From the NCBI GenBank assembly GCA_903932865.1, contig CAIZHQ010000016.1:558001-622000 (forward strand): a stretch of 64,000 nucleotides of DNA, written 5' to 3'. This stretch comes from an uncultured Burkholderiales bacterium (GTDB lineage Bacteria; Pseudomonadota; Gammaproteobacteria; Burkholderiales; Burkholderiaceae_C). The notes beneath the pieces are model-generated. The model was not told the origin of the DNA. It worked only from the letters and a program-made list of their open reading frames with translations, and did not search any database. Position numbers and translations under genes: made by a program. Below are positions 45,255 through 53,375 of this stretch, piece by piece; within the stretch, counting starts at the first letter, position 1, and each line of letters begins with the position of its first letter.

Positions 45255-45322
45255 CAAAAGAGACATGTCTTTGACACGGGTTCGGGTGAGCATTCAGTAC
45301 AAGAAAAAAAGGAGCTGAAGTC

Positions 45323-46168
45323 ATGAAAGAGTCACCCAACCCCACCTTGGCAACGTCCCCTGTTCAATTGTCTGGGGGAGCACTCCATTCGGGGTCTGCT
45401 GTCATCGGTTTGGATTTTTTGCCTCGGCGTGTGCAAAGCACCATTGAAGTCAGCTGGGCACAGCATCTGGACGAAGTTCGCGAAGCGCAGCGTCTGAGGT
45501 ATCAGGTGTTTGCCAATGAACTGGGTGCGCGGTTGCCCAAATCGCTTCCGGGCCATGACATCGATTTGTTCGACGATTACTGCGAACACCTGCTGGTCCG
45601 AGACCACGCCTCAGGCCAGGTCATTGGCACCTACAGGGTGCTCACGCCTGCGCAAGCCAAGCGAGCCGGCAGCACCTACAGCGACACCGAGTTTGACCTG
45701 ACCCGCCTGCGCGATCTGCGCAGCCGCATGGTGGAGTTGGGCCGCAGTTGCGTGCATGCAGATCACCGCCATGGCGGCGTCATCATGGCCTTGTGGGGCG
45801 CCTTGTTTGAATTCATGGATCGCAACCGCCTGGACACCATGATCGGTTGCGCCAGTATCCCGATGCTGCACAACGGGCTGGTCTCGGGGGATGTCGCAGC
45901 GAGCATCTGGCACCAATTGCGGCAGACGCATTTGGCCGAAATCCAGTTCCATGTACGACCCCGTTTGCCACTTCCCGTGGACGAGTTGGACCATGGTTTG
46001 GCCATCGATCCGCCTGCGCTCATCAAAGGCTACTTGCGCTTGGGTGCCAAGGTGCTGGGTGCGCCTGCTTGGGACCCTGATTTCAACACGGCCGATTTGC
46101 CCATGATGATGCGGACAGCCGATTTGCCTATGCGCTACCGCAAACATTTTTCCATGGGGGCCGCATGA
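45323..46168 (+). CDS. OlsB-like GNAT N-acyltransferase (ornithine-lipid type)
   Basis: A 281-residue acyltransferase of the OlsB/hemolysin-related GNAT group. The core is AQRLRYQVFANELGARL (about 54-70), DYCEHLLVRD, GQVIGTYRVL and MVELGRSCVHADHRHGG, all standard for enzymes that put a 3-hydroxyacyl chain on the alpha-amino group of ornithine to make phosphorus-free lyso-ornithine lipid. OlsA, the second acyltransferase, is not in the window. AAGGAG lies eight bases before the ATG. Its stop overlaps the next gene by four bases, linking it to the phosphoesterase and glycosyltransferase. Confidence 0.82.
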   Translation: MKESPNPTLATSPVQLSGGALHSGSAVIGLDFLPRRVQSTIEVSWAQHLDEVREAQRLRYQVFANELGARLPKSLPGHDIDLFDDYCEHLLVRDHASGQVIGTYRVLTPAQAKRAGSTYSDTEFDLTRLRDLRSRMVELGRSCVHADHRHGGVIMALWGALFEFMDRNRLDTMIGCASIPMLHNGLVSGDVAASIWHQLRQTHLAEIQFHVRPRLPLPVDELDHGLAIDPPALIKGYLRLGAKVLGAPAWDPDFNTADLPMMMRTADLPMRYRKHFSMGAA

Positions 46169-47082
46169 CCAAAGCCACCGCACTTGCGACGGCCGCTGCG
46201 CTGTTCAAAACCTCTTATGCGTCTTTCGATGACACTTTGACGCATGTCGTGCCTCAGTTGCTGCAGGGGTCAGAGGATTCAGACGAAGACATTTTGCCCG
46301 CAGGCCGGCAGCGTTTGCGGGCTGTTTTTATTTCGGACCTGCACATCGGCACGCCTGGTTTTCAGGCTGAAGCCTTGCTTGATTTTCTGAAACACCACCC
46401 CAGCGATGTGCTGTACTTGGTGGGGGACATCGTGGACGGTTGGCAGCTGCGCAGACGCTGGTTCTGGCCCCAAAGCCACAACGATGTGGTGCAAAAATTA
46501 TTGCGCCGAGCGCGCAAAGGGTGCCGCGTCATTTATGTGCCGGGCAACCACGACGAGTTTGCGCGGCATTTTGTGGGTCACGCATTTGGCGGTGTCGAGG
46601 TGCTGCACGACACGTCCCACACCACGGCCAAAGGCCTCAAGTTGTGGGTGGTGCACGGTGACCACTTTGATGGCGTGATCCAGTGCGCCAAATGGCTGGC
46701 TTATTTGGGCGATTACTTGTATGAGCTGACTTTGCGTTTGAACCGTCACCTCAACAGCTTCAGGGCGCGCATCGGGTTGGAGTATTGGTCCTTGTCGGCT
46801 TACCTCAAACTCAAGGTCAAAAAAGCGGTGAATTTCATCAGCGACTTTGAGGTGGCCGTGGCACAAGAGGCCAAGCGCCGGGGTTTTGATGGGGTGGTGT
46901 GCGGTCACATTCACCACGCCGAAATTCGCGATGTGAACGGTACCTTGTATTGCAACGACGGTGATTGGGTGGAAAGCCGCACCGCCTTGGTTGAACACGC
47001 TGACGGTCGTTTGGAGATCATCCACTGGGCCGGACAGGCGGTGGTCGTCAACGTTTTGCCCGCGCAGGCGGTGCCCGCTTGA
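46165..47082 (+). CDS. plcP: PlcP-type metallophosphoesterase (phospholipid remodelling; LpxH-like)
   Basis: A 305-residue calcineurin-fold phosphoesterase. Metal motifs are all present: FISDLHIG, YLVGDIVDGW, VYVPGNHDEFAR, VVHGDHFD and VCGHIHHAEI. The segment RRRWFWPQSHNDVVQKLLRR and the 300-residue length fit the PlcP group, which removes the head group of phospholipids under phosphate starvation, rather than the 240-residue LpxH. An N-terminal extension of about 50 residues is unassigned. It overlaps the OlsB-like gene by four bases and the glycosyltransferase by four bases. Generic pipelines would call it UDP-2,3-diacylglucosamine diphosphatase. Confidence 0.78.
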   Translation: MTKATALATAAALFKTSYASFDDTLTHVVPQLLQGSEDSDEDILPAGRQRLRAVFISDLHIGTPGFQAEALLDFLKHHPSDVLYLVGDIVDGWQLRRRWFWPQSHNDVVQKLLRRARKGCRVIYVPGNHDEFARHFVGHAFGGVEVLHDTSHTTAKGLKLWVVHGDHFDGVIQCAKWLAYLGDYLYELTLRLNRHLNSFRARIGLEYWSLSAYLKLKVKKAVNFISDFEVAVAQEAKRRGFDGVVCGHIHHAEIRDVNGTLYCNDGDWVESRTALVEHADGRLEIIHWAGQAVVVNVLPAQAVPA

Positions 47083-48122
47083 AGCTGGCACTGATCACCG
47101 ACGCCTGGCACCCCCAAGTCAATGGGGTTGTGACCACCTTGCACGAGTTGGTGGAGGCTTTGGGACCCATGGGGGTCGAGGTGACGGTTCTGCACCCTGG
47201 CCAGTTCAAAAACCGCCCGTGCCCGGGATACGCGGGCATTGATCTGGCGCTGCGCCCTGACAAAGCCTTGGCAGCGATGCTTGACAGCCTGTCGCCCGAT
47301 GCGGTGCACATCGCCACCGAGGGGCCTTTGGGCTGGGCTGCACGTAAGCATTGCATCCAAAAGGGATGGCGCTTCACCACCGCTTTTCACACCAAGTTCC
47401 CCGAAATCCTGCGAGCGGCTTTGCGTGTGCCTCTTTTTCTGGGTTACGCCCTGTTTCGGCGCTTTCACCGGCCCTCCTCGGGGGTCATGGTGCCTACCGA
47501 AGGCGTTCTGAACATGCTGAAAGCAAGGGGTTTTCAATCCTTGAAGCCCTGGACCCACGGGGTGGATTTGTCCTTGTTTTCGTTCCAGCCGCGGGCGATG
47601 GGGTTGCACGAGCTGGAACATCTGCCGCGCCCTTGGGCTTTGTATGTGGGGCGCGTTTCGTATGAAAAGAACATCGATGCCTTTTTGAGCATGCCTTGGT
47701 CGGGCACACGCATCGTCTGCGGGGAGGGCCCTTTGACCGCGCAGCTGAAGGCGCGTTATGCCGATGTCGTGTGGATGGGGGTGTTGCCTCGCCCGCAATT
47801 GGCCCAGGTCTATGCCACCGCGGACGTGTTCGTCTTTCCCTCACGCAACGAAACCTTCGGACTGGTCATGCTCGAAGCCATGGCGTGCGGTACGCCGGTC
47901 GCGGCTTATCCGGTGGATGGGCCTTTGCAAGTCTTGGGTGCTGAAACCGGCCAGCCTTTGGGGGGTGCGCTTGACGAGGATTTGGAAAAAGCTGCAGCGC
48001 TGGCCTTGCGGGTGCCACGCCAAGAGGCCAGGCGCAGGGCCGAAGCCTTTGGCTGGCCCCACACGGTGGCGCTGTTCAAGTCTTACTTGATGCCCATCAA
48101 ACGCGAGGGTGAAAAAGCCTAG
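47079..48122 (+). CDS. Agt-type GT4 glycosyltransferase (glycolipid synthesis)
   Basis: A 347-residue GT-B glycosyltransferase. The N-terminal domain begins MKLALITDAWHPQVNGVV, and the donor-binding domain has YVGRVSYEKNID, CGEGPL and the E-x7-E motif NETFGLVMLEAMACGTPVAA. It starts with a TTG that overlaps the plcP stop (TTGA), so it is translationally coupled to plcP. In SAR11 and Roseobacter-type bacteria plcP is followed by agt, whose product glycosylates the diacylglycerol released by PlcP; the same order here supports that role. Confidence 0.85.
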   Translation: MKLALITDAWHPQVNGVVTTLHELVEALGPMGVEVTVLHPGQFKNRPCPGYAGIDLALRPDKALAAMLDSLSPDAVHIATEGPLGWAARKHCIQKGWRFTTAFHTKFPEILRAALRVPLFLGYALFRRFHRPSSGVMVPTEGVLNMLKARGFQSLKPWTHGVDLSLFSFQPRAMGLHELEHLPRPWALYVGRVSYEKNIDAFLSMPWSGTRIVCGEGPLTAQLKARYADVVWMGVLPRPQLAQVYATADVFVFPSRNETFGLVMLEAMACGTPVAAYPVDGPLQVLGAETGQPLGGALDEDLEKAAALALRVPRQEARRRAEAFGWPHTVALFKSYLMPIKREGEKA

Positions 48123-48134
48123 GCGTTCACGAAT

Positions 48135-48166
48135 TTGTCATCAAAATGTCTTAATGGCTTTATAAG
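48135..48166 (+). promoter_or_regulatory. Pho-box-like promoter of ppk
   Basis: TTGTCAT-CAAA-ATGTCTT (48135-48152) resembles two PhoB half sites (CTGTCAT, 11-base repeat) and is followed eight bases later by TATAAG (48161-48166), a fair -10 box. There is no good -35 hexamer, as expected for a PhoB-activated promoter. The ppk start codon is 28 bases further on. Confidence 0.55.
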
Positions 48167-48193
48167 ATGATTTGAATTCATCGATGCTAAGCC

Positions 48194-50278
48194 ATGGCCC
48201 ATCCCATTCCACAGACCATTTCGCCAGAGTTGCCCCCTGAGTTTTTGGATCGCGATCTGAGCATCCTGGCGTTCAATGAGCGTGTGCTCGATTGGGCGCA
48301 CCGCCCCGAGGTGCCTGTGCTTGAACGCCTGCGGTACCTGTGCATCGTGTCCTCCAACCTGGACGAATTCTTTGAGGTGCGGGCAGAGCCGCATGTGATG
48401 GGCAGCTTGCAGGAGATCAGGTCCGGTCAGTACACGAACGACAGCTTGAAGGCCATTGCCGACAAAACCAATGCCATGGTGGCGCGGCAGTACGCTTTGT
48501 ACAACGACGATTTGCTGCCCACCTTGCAGCGTCACGGCTACCGATTGTTGTCTCACGGAGAGCGCAATGCTGAGCAACGCCGCTGGGTGAGAAGCTATTT
48601 CCAGCGTGAGGTGCAGCCCCTGCTGGTGCCCGTGGGCCTGGACCCGGCCCACCCTTTTCCTCAAGTGGCCAATAAATCGCTCAACTTCATTGTGCAGTTG
48701 TCGGGCAAGGACGCTTTCGGGCGGACCAACGAGATTGCCATCGTCAAGGTACCACGCGTGTTGCCGAGGGTGATTGCCTTGCCGGACCGGGTGTGTGAGG
48801 GCAGCAAGGCTTTTGTACTTTTGTCCAGCGTGATCCGCGCCCATCTGGCCGAGTTGTTCCCTGGACGTGAAGTCGGACAGTTTTCTCAATTCAGGGTCAC
48901 GCGCCACTCGGATCTGGCAGTGGACGAAGACGAAATCGCCAATTTGCGCATGGCCCTGCGCCAAGGTCTGCAGCACCGCCACTATGGCCAGGCAATTCGC
49001 CTGGAGGTCTCGTCCAACTGTGCCCCCCGATTGGCAGAATTTTTGCGTAAAGAATTTCGCCTGCCAGAGGCTTCGGTGTTCCGGGTCAATGGCCCGGTGA
49101 ACCTGGTGCGCCTGATGCAGTTGATCGATTTGGTGCCTGCACCGGACTTGCTTTTTCCGCCTTTCAAAGCCAGCTTTCCAGTCCAATTGCCGCAACACGG
49201 CTCGATTTTTAGCAGGCTCAAAGCGGGCGATGTGGTGATTCACCAACCCTTTGAAAGCTTCGATGGCGTACTGGCCTTTTTGCGAGAAGCCGTGATGGAC
49301 CCGAATGTCTTGGCCATCAAGCAAACCATTTACCGCGCAGGCAGCGACACCACCATGATGGATTTGCTGCGCGAGGCGGTACGCCGGGGCAAGGAAGTCA
49401 CGGCCGTGGTGGAGCTCAAGGCCCGTTTCGACGAAGAGGCCAACATCAACTGGGCCGAGCAACTTGAATCGATCGGTGCGCAAGTGGTCTACGGCATTGT
49501 AGGCCTGAAAACGCACGCCAAAATGCTGCTGGTCACACGCCGCGAAGACCGTGTGCTGCGACGCTATGGTCATCTGTCTACGGGCAATTACAACCGCCGC
49601 ACCGCGGCGCTGTACACCGACATCAGTTACCTCACGGCCGATGCCGACATCACCGCCGACATGGACCAGTTGTTCGGGCATTTGGCCAGCCAAAGCCGCT
49701 TGCCCAAGATGAAGCGTTTGCTGGTCGCACCGTTTAATTTGCATGCGCAAATGCAGGCCCGCATTGAGGCGGTAGGCGAGGCTGCTTCGCGTGGCGCGAC
49801 CGGACGCATTGTCATCAAGATGAATGCCCTGACCGACCAGCCCTTGATGGAGGCCTTGCTGACGGCTGGCCTAAAAGGCGCCAGGATCGATTTGATTGTG
49901 CGCGGGGCCTGCATGCTGCCCGCTGGGGTGGCTGGTTTGAGCGGCAACATCCGGGTGCGCTCGGTCATCGGCCGCTTTCTGGAGCACTCACGGGTGTTTT
50001 ACTTTTGCGCGGACCAGGACGAATCTCTGTACTTGTCGAGTGCTGACTGGATGAGCCGCAACATGACACGCCGCATTGAGTTGGCTTGGCCCGTGACCGA
50101 TCCTTTGCTGCGCCAGCGCATCATTGATGAATGTCTGATCGCCTACCTTCACGACGGGCGCGACGCCTGGGACTTGGCCCCAGATGGCCAATACCACCGT
50201 GTCGGCTTGACCGCTCCGGGGCCTGGAGCCCAAGAAGCGTTAATGCAGCGCTATGACGCATCGCCTGCGCCGGAGTAA
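48194..50278 (+). CDS. ppk1: Polyphosphate kinase Ppk1
   Basis: A 694-residue kinase that reversibly transfers the ATP gamma-phosphate to polyphosphate. The N-terminal domain starts FLDRDLSILAFNERVLDWA, the head domain contains SNLDEFFEVR, and the two phospholipase-D-like catalytic domains show GLKTHAKMLLVTRRE (with the phosphorylated His), HLSTGNYNRRTAALY and GRFLEHSRVFYF. Length is normal. It is followed five bases later by sixA, and ppx is encoded convergently nearby. Confidence 0.96.
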   Translation: MAHPIPQTISPELPPEFLDRDLSILAFNERVLDWAHRPEVPVLERLRYLCIVSSNLDEFFEVRAEPHVMGSLQEIRSGQYTNDSLKAIADKTNAMVARQYALYNDDLLPTLQRHGYRLLSHGERNAEQRRWVRSYFQREVQPLLVPVGLDPAHPFPQVANKSLNFIVQLSGKDAFGRTNEIAIVKVPRVLPRVIALPDRVCEGSKAFVLLSSVIRAHLAELFPGREVGQFSQFRVTRHSDLAVDEDEIANLRMALRQGLQHRHYGQAIRLEVSSNCAPRLAEFLRKEFRLPEASVFRVNGPVNLVRLMQLIDLVPAPDLLFPPFKASFPVQLPQHGSIFSRLKAGDVVIHQPFESFDGVLAFLREAVMDPNVLAIKQTIYRAGSDTTMMDLLREAVRRGKEVTAVVELKARFDEEANINWAEQLESIGAQVVYGIVGLKTHAKMLLVTRREDRVLRRYGHLSTGNYNRRTAALYTDISYLTADADITADMDQLFGHLASQSRLPKMKRLLVAPFNLHAQMQARIEAVGEAASRGATGRIVIKMNALTDQPLMEALLTAGLKGARIDLIVRGACMLPAGVAGLSGNIRVRSVIGRFLEHSRVFYFCADQDESLYLSSADWMSRNMTRRIELAWPVTDPLLRQRIIDECLIAYLHDGRDAWDLAPDGQYHRVGLTAPGPGAQEALMQRYDASPAPE

Positions 50279-50283
50279 GGGCC

Positions 50284-50745
50284 ATGGATTTGATCGTTTG
50301 GCGGCATGCTGAAGCCCATGAGGCCGAGCCGGGCGAAGATGACGTGCAAAGGGCCTTGACGCCTCGCGGGCGCAAGCAGGCCGAGCGCATGGCCGCCTGG
50401 CTGGACGCCCAGTTGCCACAAGGGACCCGCGTGCTCAGCAGTCCCGCCGTGCGTGCCGAGCAAACTGTGCGTGCCCTGGGCCGCAAGTACAAGGTCCGAG
50501 ACGCCCTGTCCCCTGGCGCCAGTGTGGCGGATGTGCTGGAAACCTCGGGCTGGCCCGCGGCGCGTTACCCGGTCTTGCTGGTAGGGCACCAACCTGCGCT
50601 GGGTGGCATGGTGGCGTCATTGCTGGGCATGCCCGAGGCCGCATGCGCCATCCGGAAAGGTGCCGTGTGGTGGCTGCGCCACCGCATCCGCGAGGGTCAG
50701 GCGCAAACCGTGCTGATGGCTGTGACTTGTCCAGAGCGCGTTTGA
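50284..50745 (+). CDS. sixA: Phosphohistidine phosphatase SixA
   Basis: A 153-residue phosphatase of the histidine phosphatase superfamily with the catalytic RHAEA motif at residues 7-11, the helper region SSPAVRAEQT and a second His in LLVGHQPALGGM. SixA dephosphorylates phosphohistidine in phosphorelay or PTS proteins. It follows ppk1 after five bases; as Ppk1 itself forms a phosphohistidine intermediate, the pairing is suggestive but a direct link is inference. Confidence 0.9.
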   Translation: MDLIVWRHAEAHEAEPGEDDVQRALTPRGRKQAERMAAWLDAQLPQGTRVLSSPAVRAEQTVRALGRKYKVRDALSPGASVADVLETSGWPAARYPVLLVGHQPALGGMVASLLGMPEAACAIRKGAVWWLRHRIREGQAQTVLMAVTCPERV

Positions 50746-50765
50746 GCAGAGGGCTCTCGATCGCC

Positions 50766-51269
50766 TCAGTCTTTGGCCGGCCGACCGGTTTTGATGGTCG
50801 GCACCTTGGCCATGGCGTTCTTGAAAGCGCTGTCGGACATGCCGGACAGGGCCTGCAGGCCGGCGCGGATCAGCTCGCTTTTCTTGACTTCGACACCCAA
50901 AGCCATGGCGCGTTTTTTCATCTCGGTGATTTGCAGCAGTTCGGTCTTGGGCAAAGTGAAGCTGTCGCGCACAACTTTGATCTTTTTCTCTTTGGGCGCC
51001 TTGTCAGGGGCGGCCGTATTTTTCTTGTCCAAGGCTTTGGGCTGAGGCGCTTTGGCCAGACTGGCCTTGGCATGGGCGGGCGCGGCAGGCGGCGTCACCA
51101 AAGTCTTGGCCGATTTGACTGGTTGGCGCAGCGGGGCTTTCGCGGCGGTTTTGTGTGGTGCTTTCACGGGTGTTTTGGAGGCGGGTTTTGCCTTGGCCGC
51201 TGGTTTGCCAGAAGGTGTGGTGCTGGCGGCACGGTGGGTCGTGGCTGAGGAGTTTGTTGTAGCGTTCAT
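50766..51269 (-). CDS. Histone H1-like basic protein with C-terminal helical domain
   Basis: A 167-residue protein. The first 95 residues are rich in Ala, Lys, Pro and Thr with repeated KAPxK-like units, as in bacterial H1-like proteins such as AlgP. The last 70 residues (from KIKVVRDSFTLPKTELLQI) form a predicted ribbon-helix-helix-like or coiled domain ending TIKTGRPAKD. GAAGGTGA precedes the ATG at 51269. It sits between sixA and ppx, convergent with the first, and may bind polyphosphate or DNA; AlgP is known to influence polyphosphate granules in Pseudomonas. Confidence 0.75.
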   Translation of the reverse strand: MNATTNSSATTHRAASTTPSGKPAAKAKPASKTPVKAPHKTAAKAPLRQPVKSAKTLVTPPAAPAHAKASLAKAPQPKALDKKNTAAPDKAPKEKKIKVVRDSFTLPKTELLQITEMKKRAMALGVEVKKSELIRAGLQALSGMSDSAFKNAMAKVPTIKTGRPAKD

Positions 51270-51357
51270 GGTGAATCACCTTCAAAAATTAACGGTGCAT
51301 ACAGTTTATACCGTTGATTTTTGTTCGGCAAGACATCTGCCCCAAAAACCCAGGGAA

Positions 51358-52860
51358 TCAGCTGACCGCAACCTGCAAGACCCATTCGGTTTTCAGCCAG
51401 GCATTTTTTTCTTCGCGCAGCAAGTGGGCCGATTGGGGCCAGAGTTCGGCCCAGTCGCTGTCCAACTGAAGGCTGGCGGTGCGCCTGTCCACATCGCACT
51501 GGATATGCAAGCCCGACAAATCTGGGTCGCGCCGGGCATGGCACAGGATGACCGCCAGGCGCAGCGCCATGAGTTGCTGCACAAATCGGGTGCTTTGCAG
51601 TTCGGCTTCGAGCTTGCGCAGCTTGCCTCGGTGACCCAGCACCAATTGACTCAGGCGGTGCAGCTCGTCCAGGGTGAAGCCGGGCAGGTCGGTGTTGTCC
51701 AGGATGTAGGCACCATGCTTGTGGTAATCGCTGTGCGAGATGCGCATGCCGGTTTCGTGAAGTTGGCAGGCCCAGTGAAGCTTTTGCAAATGACGTTGGC
51801 GTTCGTTGTGGGGCAGGTCGGGCCCCGACCCAATGATGGCCTCCAGCAGGCCCTGGGCTGTGCGCGAGACCCGATCGGCCTGCTGGGCATCGGTGCCAAA
51901 GCGTTGGGCCAACCAGCCGACCATGGACGAGCGGACATCCTGGGGGCTTTCACGGTCGATCAAGTCGTACAGCGCACCATGGCGCAAGGCCCCTTGCGCA
52001 GCATGCATCTCATCGATTTGCAGCAAATCAAATACGGCTTGCAGAACCGCCAGCCCGCCACCGATGACGGGTTTGCGGTCCTCCTTGACGCCTTCCAGGC
52101 GCAGGTTGTCCAGCTTTTGGGCCTTGAGCAAACGCTCTTTGAGCCAACTCAAACCGTCGCGTGTGACACGCCCTTCGGGCCAGCCGGCTTGGGTCAAGAT
52201 ATCGGACACCGCGCCCACCGTGCCCGAGGAGCCGTAGCACTTGTCCCAGTGCTGGCGGTTGAAGAGGATGTGGGCCTCGTCGAGCACCGCCATGGCCCCG
52301 ATCTCGGCGGCCTTGAAGGCTTGGGGAGTCCACAGACCATCGGGAAAATACTTCATGGACCAGCCCACGCTGCCCACACGGTAAGACTCCAACGTACTGG
52401 CGGTAAAGTGCTGGCCCAGAATCATTTCCGTCGAGCGCCCGCCGATGTCCACCACCAGGCGACGCTCATCCGACTGGGGCAACAAGTGCGACACGCCCAG
52501 GTAAATGAGTCGGGCTTCTTCGCGCCCGGCAATCACCTCGATCGGAAAGCCCAAAATCTGTCTGGCTTTGACCAAAAACACATCCCGGTTGCGGGCCTCG
52601 CGCAAGGTTTGGGTCGCCACAGCCCGGACTTGATGGGGCTGGAAGCCCGCAATCCGTTCGCCGAAGCGGGCCAGGCACTCCCAGCCCCGGGCCATGGCGT
52701 CTTCGCTCAGGTTGCGTTCGCTGTCCAGTCCGCTGCCTTGGCGCACGGTTTCCTTGATGTATTCCACGCGCCGCAGCTGGCCTGCGTCCATCTGTCCAAT
52801 CTCTAGCCGAAAACTGTTGGAGCCCAGGTCAATGGCGGCGAAAAGGGAATGGGTTTGCAT
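51358..52860 (-). CDS. ppx: Exopolyphosphatase Ppx (Ppx/GppA family)
   Basis: A 500-residue ASKHA-fold phosphatase that removes terminal phosphate from polyphosphate (members can also act on pppGpp). The phosphate-binding loop is AAIDLGSNSFRLEIGQ at about 7-22, VVDIGGRSTEMILG near 140 is the second loop, and a C-terminal HD-like helical region follows (LHETGMRISHSDYHKHGAYI). The ATG at 52860 is chosen; upstream in-frame sequence is not conserved. It is convergent with ppk1-sixA across the H1-like gene and 88 bases downstream of that gene's start region. Confidence 0.93.
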   Translation of the reverse strand: MQTHSLFAAIDLGSNSFRLEIGQMDAGQLRRVEYIKETVRQGSGLDSERNLSEDAMARGWECLARFGERIAGFQPHQVRAVATQTLREARNRDVFLVKARQILGFPIEVIAGREEARLIYLGVSHLLPQSDERRLVVDIGGRSTEMILGQHFTASTLESYRVGSVGWSMKYFPDGLWTPQAFKAAEIGAMAVLDEAHILFNRQHWDKCYGSSGTVGAVSDILTQAGWPEGRVTRDGLSWLKERLLKAQKLDNLRLEGVKEDRKPVIGGGLAVLQAVFDLLQIDEMHAAQGALRHGALYDLIDRESPQDVRSSMVGWLAQRFGTDAQQADRVSRTAQGLLEAIIGSGPDLPHNERQRHLQKLHWACQLHETGMRISHSDYHKHGAYILDNTDLPGFTLDELHRLSQLVLGHRGKLRKLEAELQSTRFVQQLMALRLAVILCHARRDPDLSGLHIQCDVDRRTASLQLDSDWAELWPQSAHLLREEKNAWLKTEWVLQVAVS

Positions 52861-52899
52861 GGCGTGGGCGGAAAGCGAGAACGATTTGGCAAAGTGATG

Positions 52900-52933
52900 A
52901 TTATGTGACTGGATTGTGAAGTTCTGATGACAT
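52900..52933 (-). promoter_or_regulatory. Possible Pho-type promoter of ppx
   Basis: On the minus strand ATGTCAT-CAGA-ACTTCAC is followed after ten bases by CATAAT, a good -10 box, about 40 bases before the ppx start. The first half matches a PhoB half site in six of seven positions; the second only in three. The -10 assignment is more secure than the Pho box. Confidence 0.35.
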
Positions 52934-53021
52934 GGACCTTGGGTGTGCAGGGCGACGCGGCAGAGGATGGACCTTGGATCCAGTCTGGGATGGCACCCAA
53001 CTGGCCGGACATGGTGCTGCT

Positions 53022-53375
53022 TTATGCCTGCGGACACATCAGATTGAGCGCCTCGCCACAGGGCACGCCCTGGCAGCAATGCGCGGTCAAAAAGTCCATC
53101 AGGCTTTGCATGGCGCTCAGGTCGGCGCGGTAGCGTAAAAAACGGCCTTCTCGCTGCACACTGACCAAGGCCGCGTGGTGCAATTCCTTGAGATGAAAAG
53201 ACAGCGTGTTGGCCGGCACATCCAGTGCGGCTGACAACTGACCTGGCTGAATGCCCGCAGGCCCAGCGCCCACGATGGCCCGGAACACTTTCAGACGCGA
53301 GCTTTGCGCCAAAGCCGCCAGGGCCTTGACGGCCACGTCCTCGTCCATCACCGTGAAAAGAGAGGTGGGGTTCAT
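53022..53375 (-). CDS. arsR: ArsR-family arsenic repressor
   Basis: A 117-residue winged-helix repressor. The recognition region GQLSAALDVPANTLSFHLKELHHAALVSVQREGRFLRY (split by position, about 45-82) is typical ArsR/SmtB. A C-terminal thiol cluster Cys100-Cys101 and Cys106, with Cys114, matches the As(III)-binding type in which the cysteines lie near the C-terminus rather than in the DNA-binding helix. The start at 53375 overlaps the arsJ stop by four bases. Last gene of the gapdh-arsJ-arsR operon, so it likely represses its own operon. Confidence 0.9.
   Translation of the reverse strand: MNPTSLFTVMDEDVAVKALAALAQSSRLKVFRAIVGAGPAGIQPGQLSAALDVPANTLSFHLKELHHAALVSVQREGRFLRYRADLSAMQSLMDFLTAHCCQGVPCGEALNLMCPQA

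Noticed and set aside
45261..45300. TTGACA at 45271 as a -35 box for the OlsB-like gene
   Set aside because: No acceptable -10 hexamer lies 16-18 bases downstream, and no full Pho box is present; the promoter of the lipid cassette could not be assigned.
48119..49750. A 543-codon minus-strand frame within ppk1
   Set aside because: Antisense shadow of ppk1 with His/Gln-rich composition typical of reversed GC-rich coding sequence.
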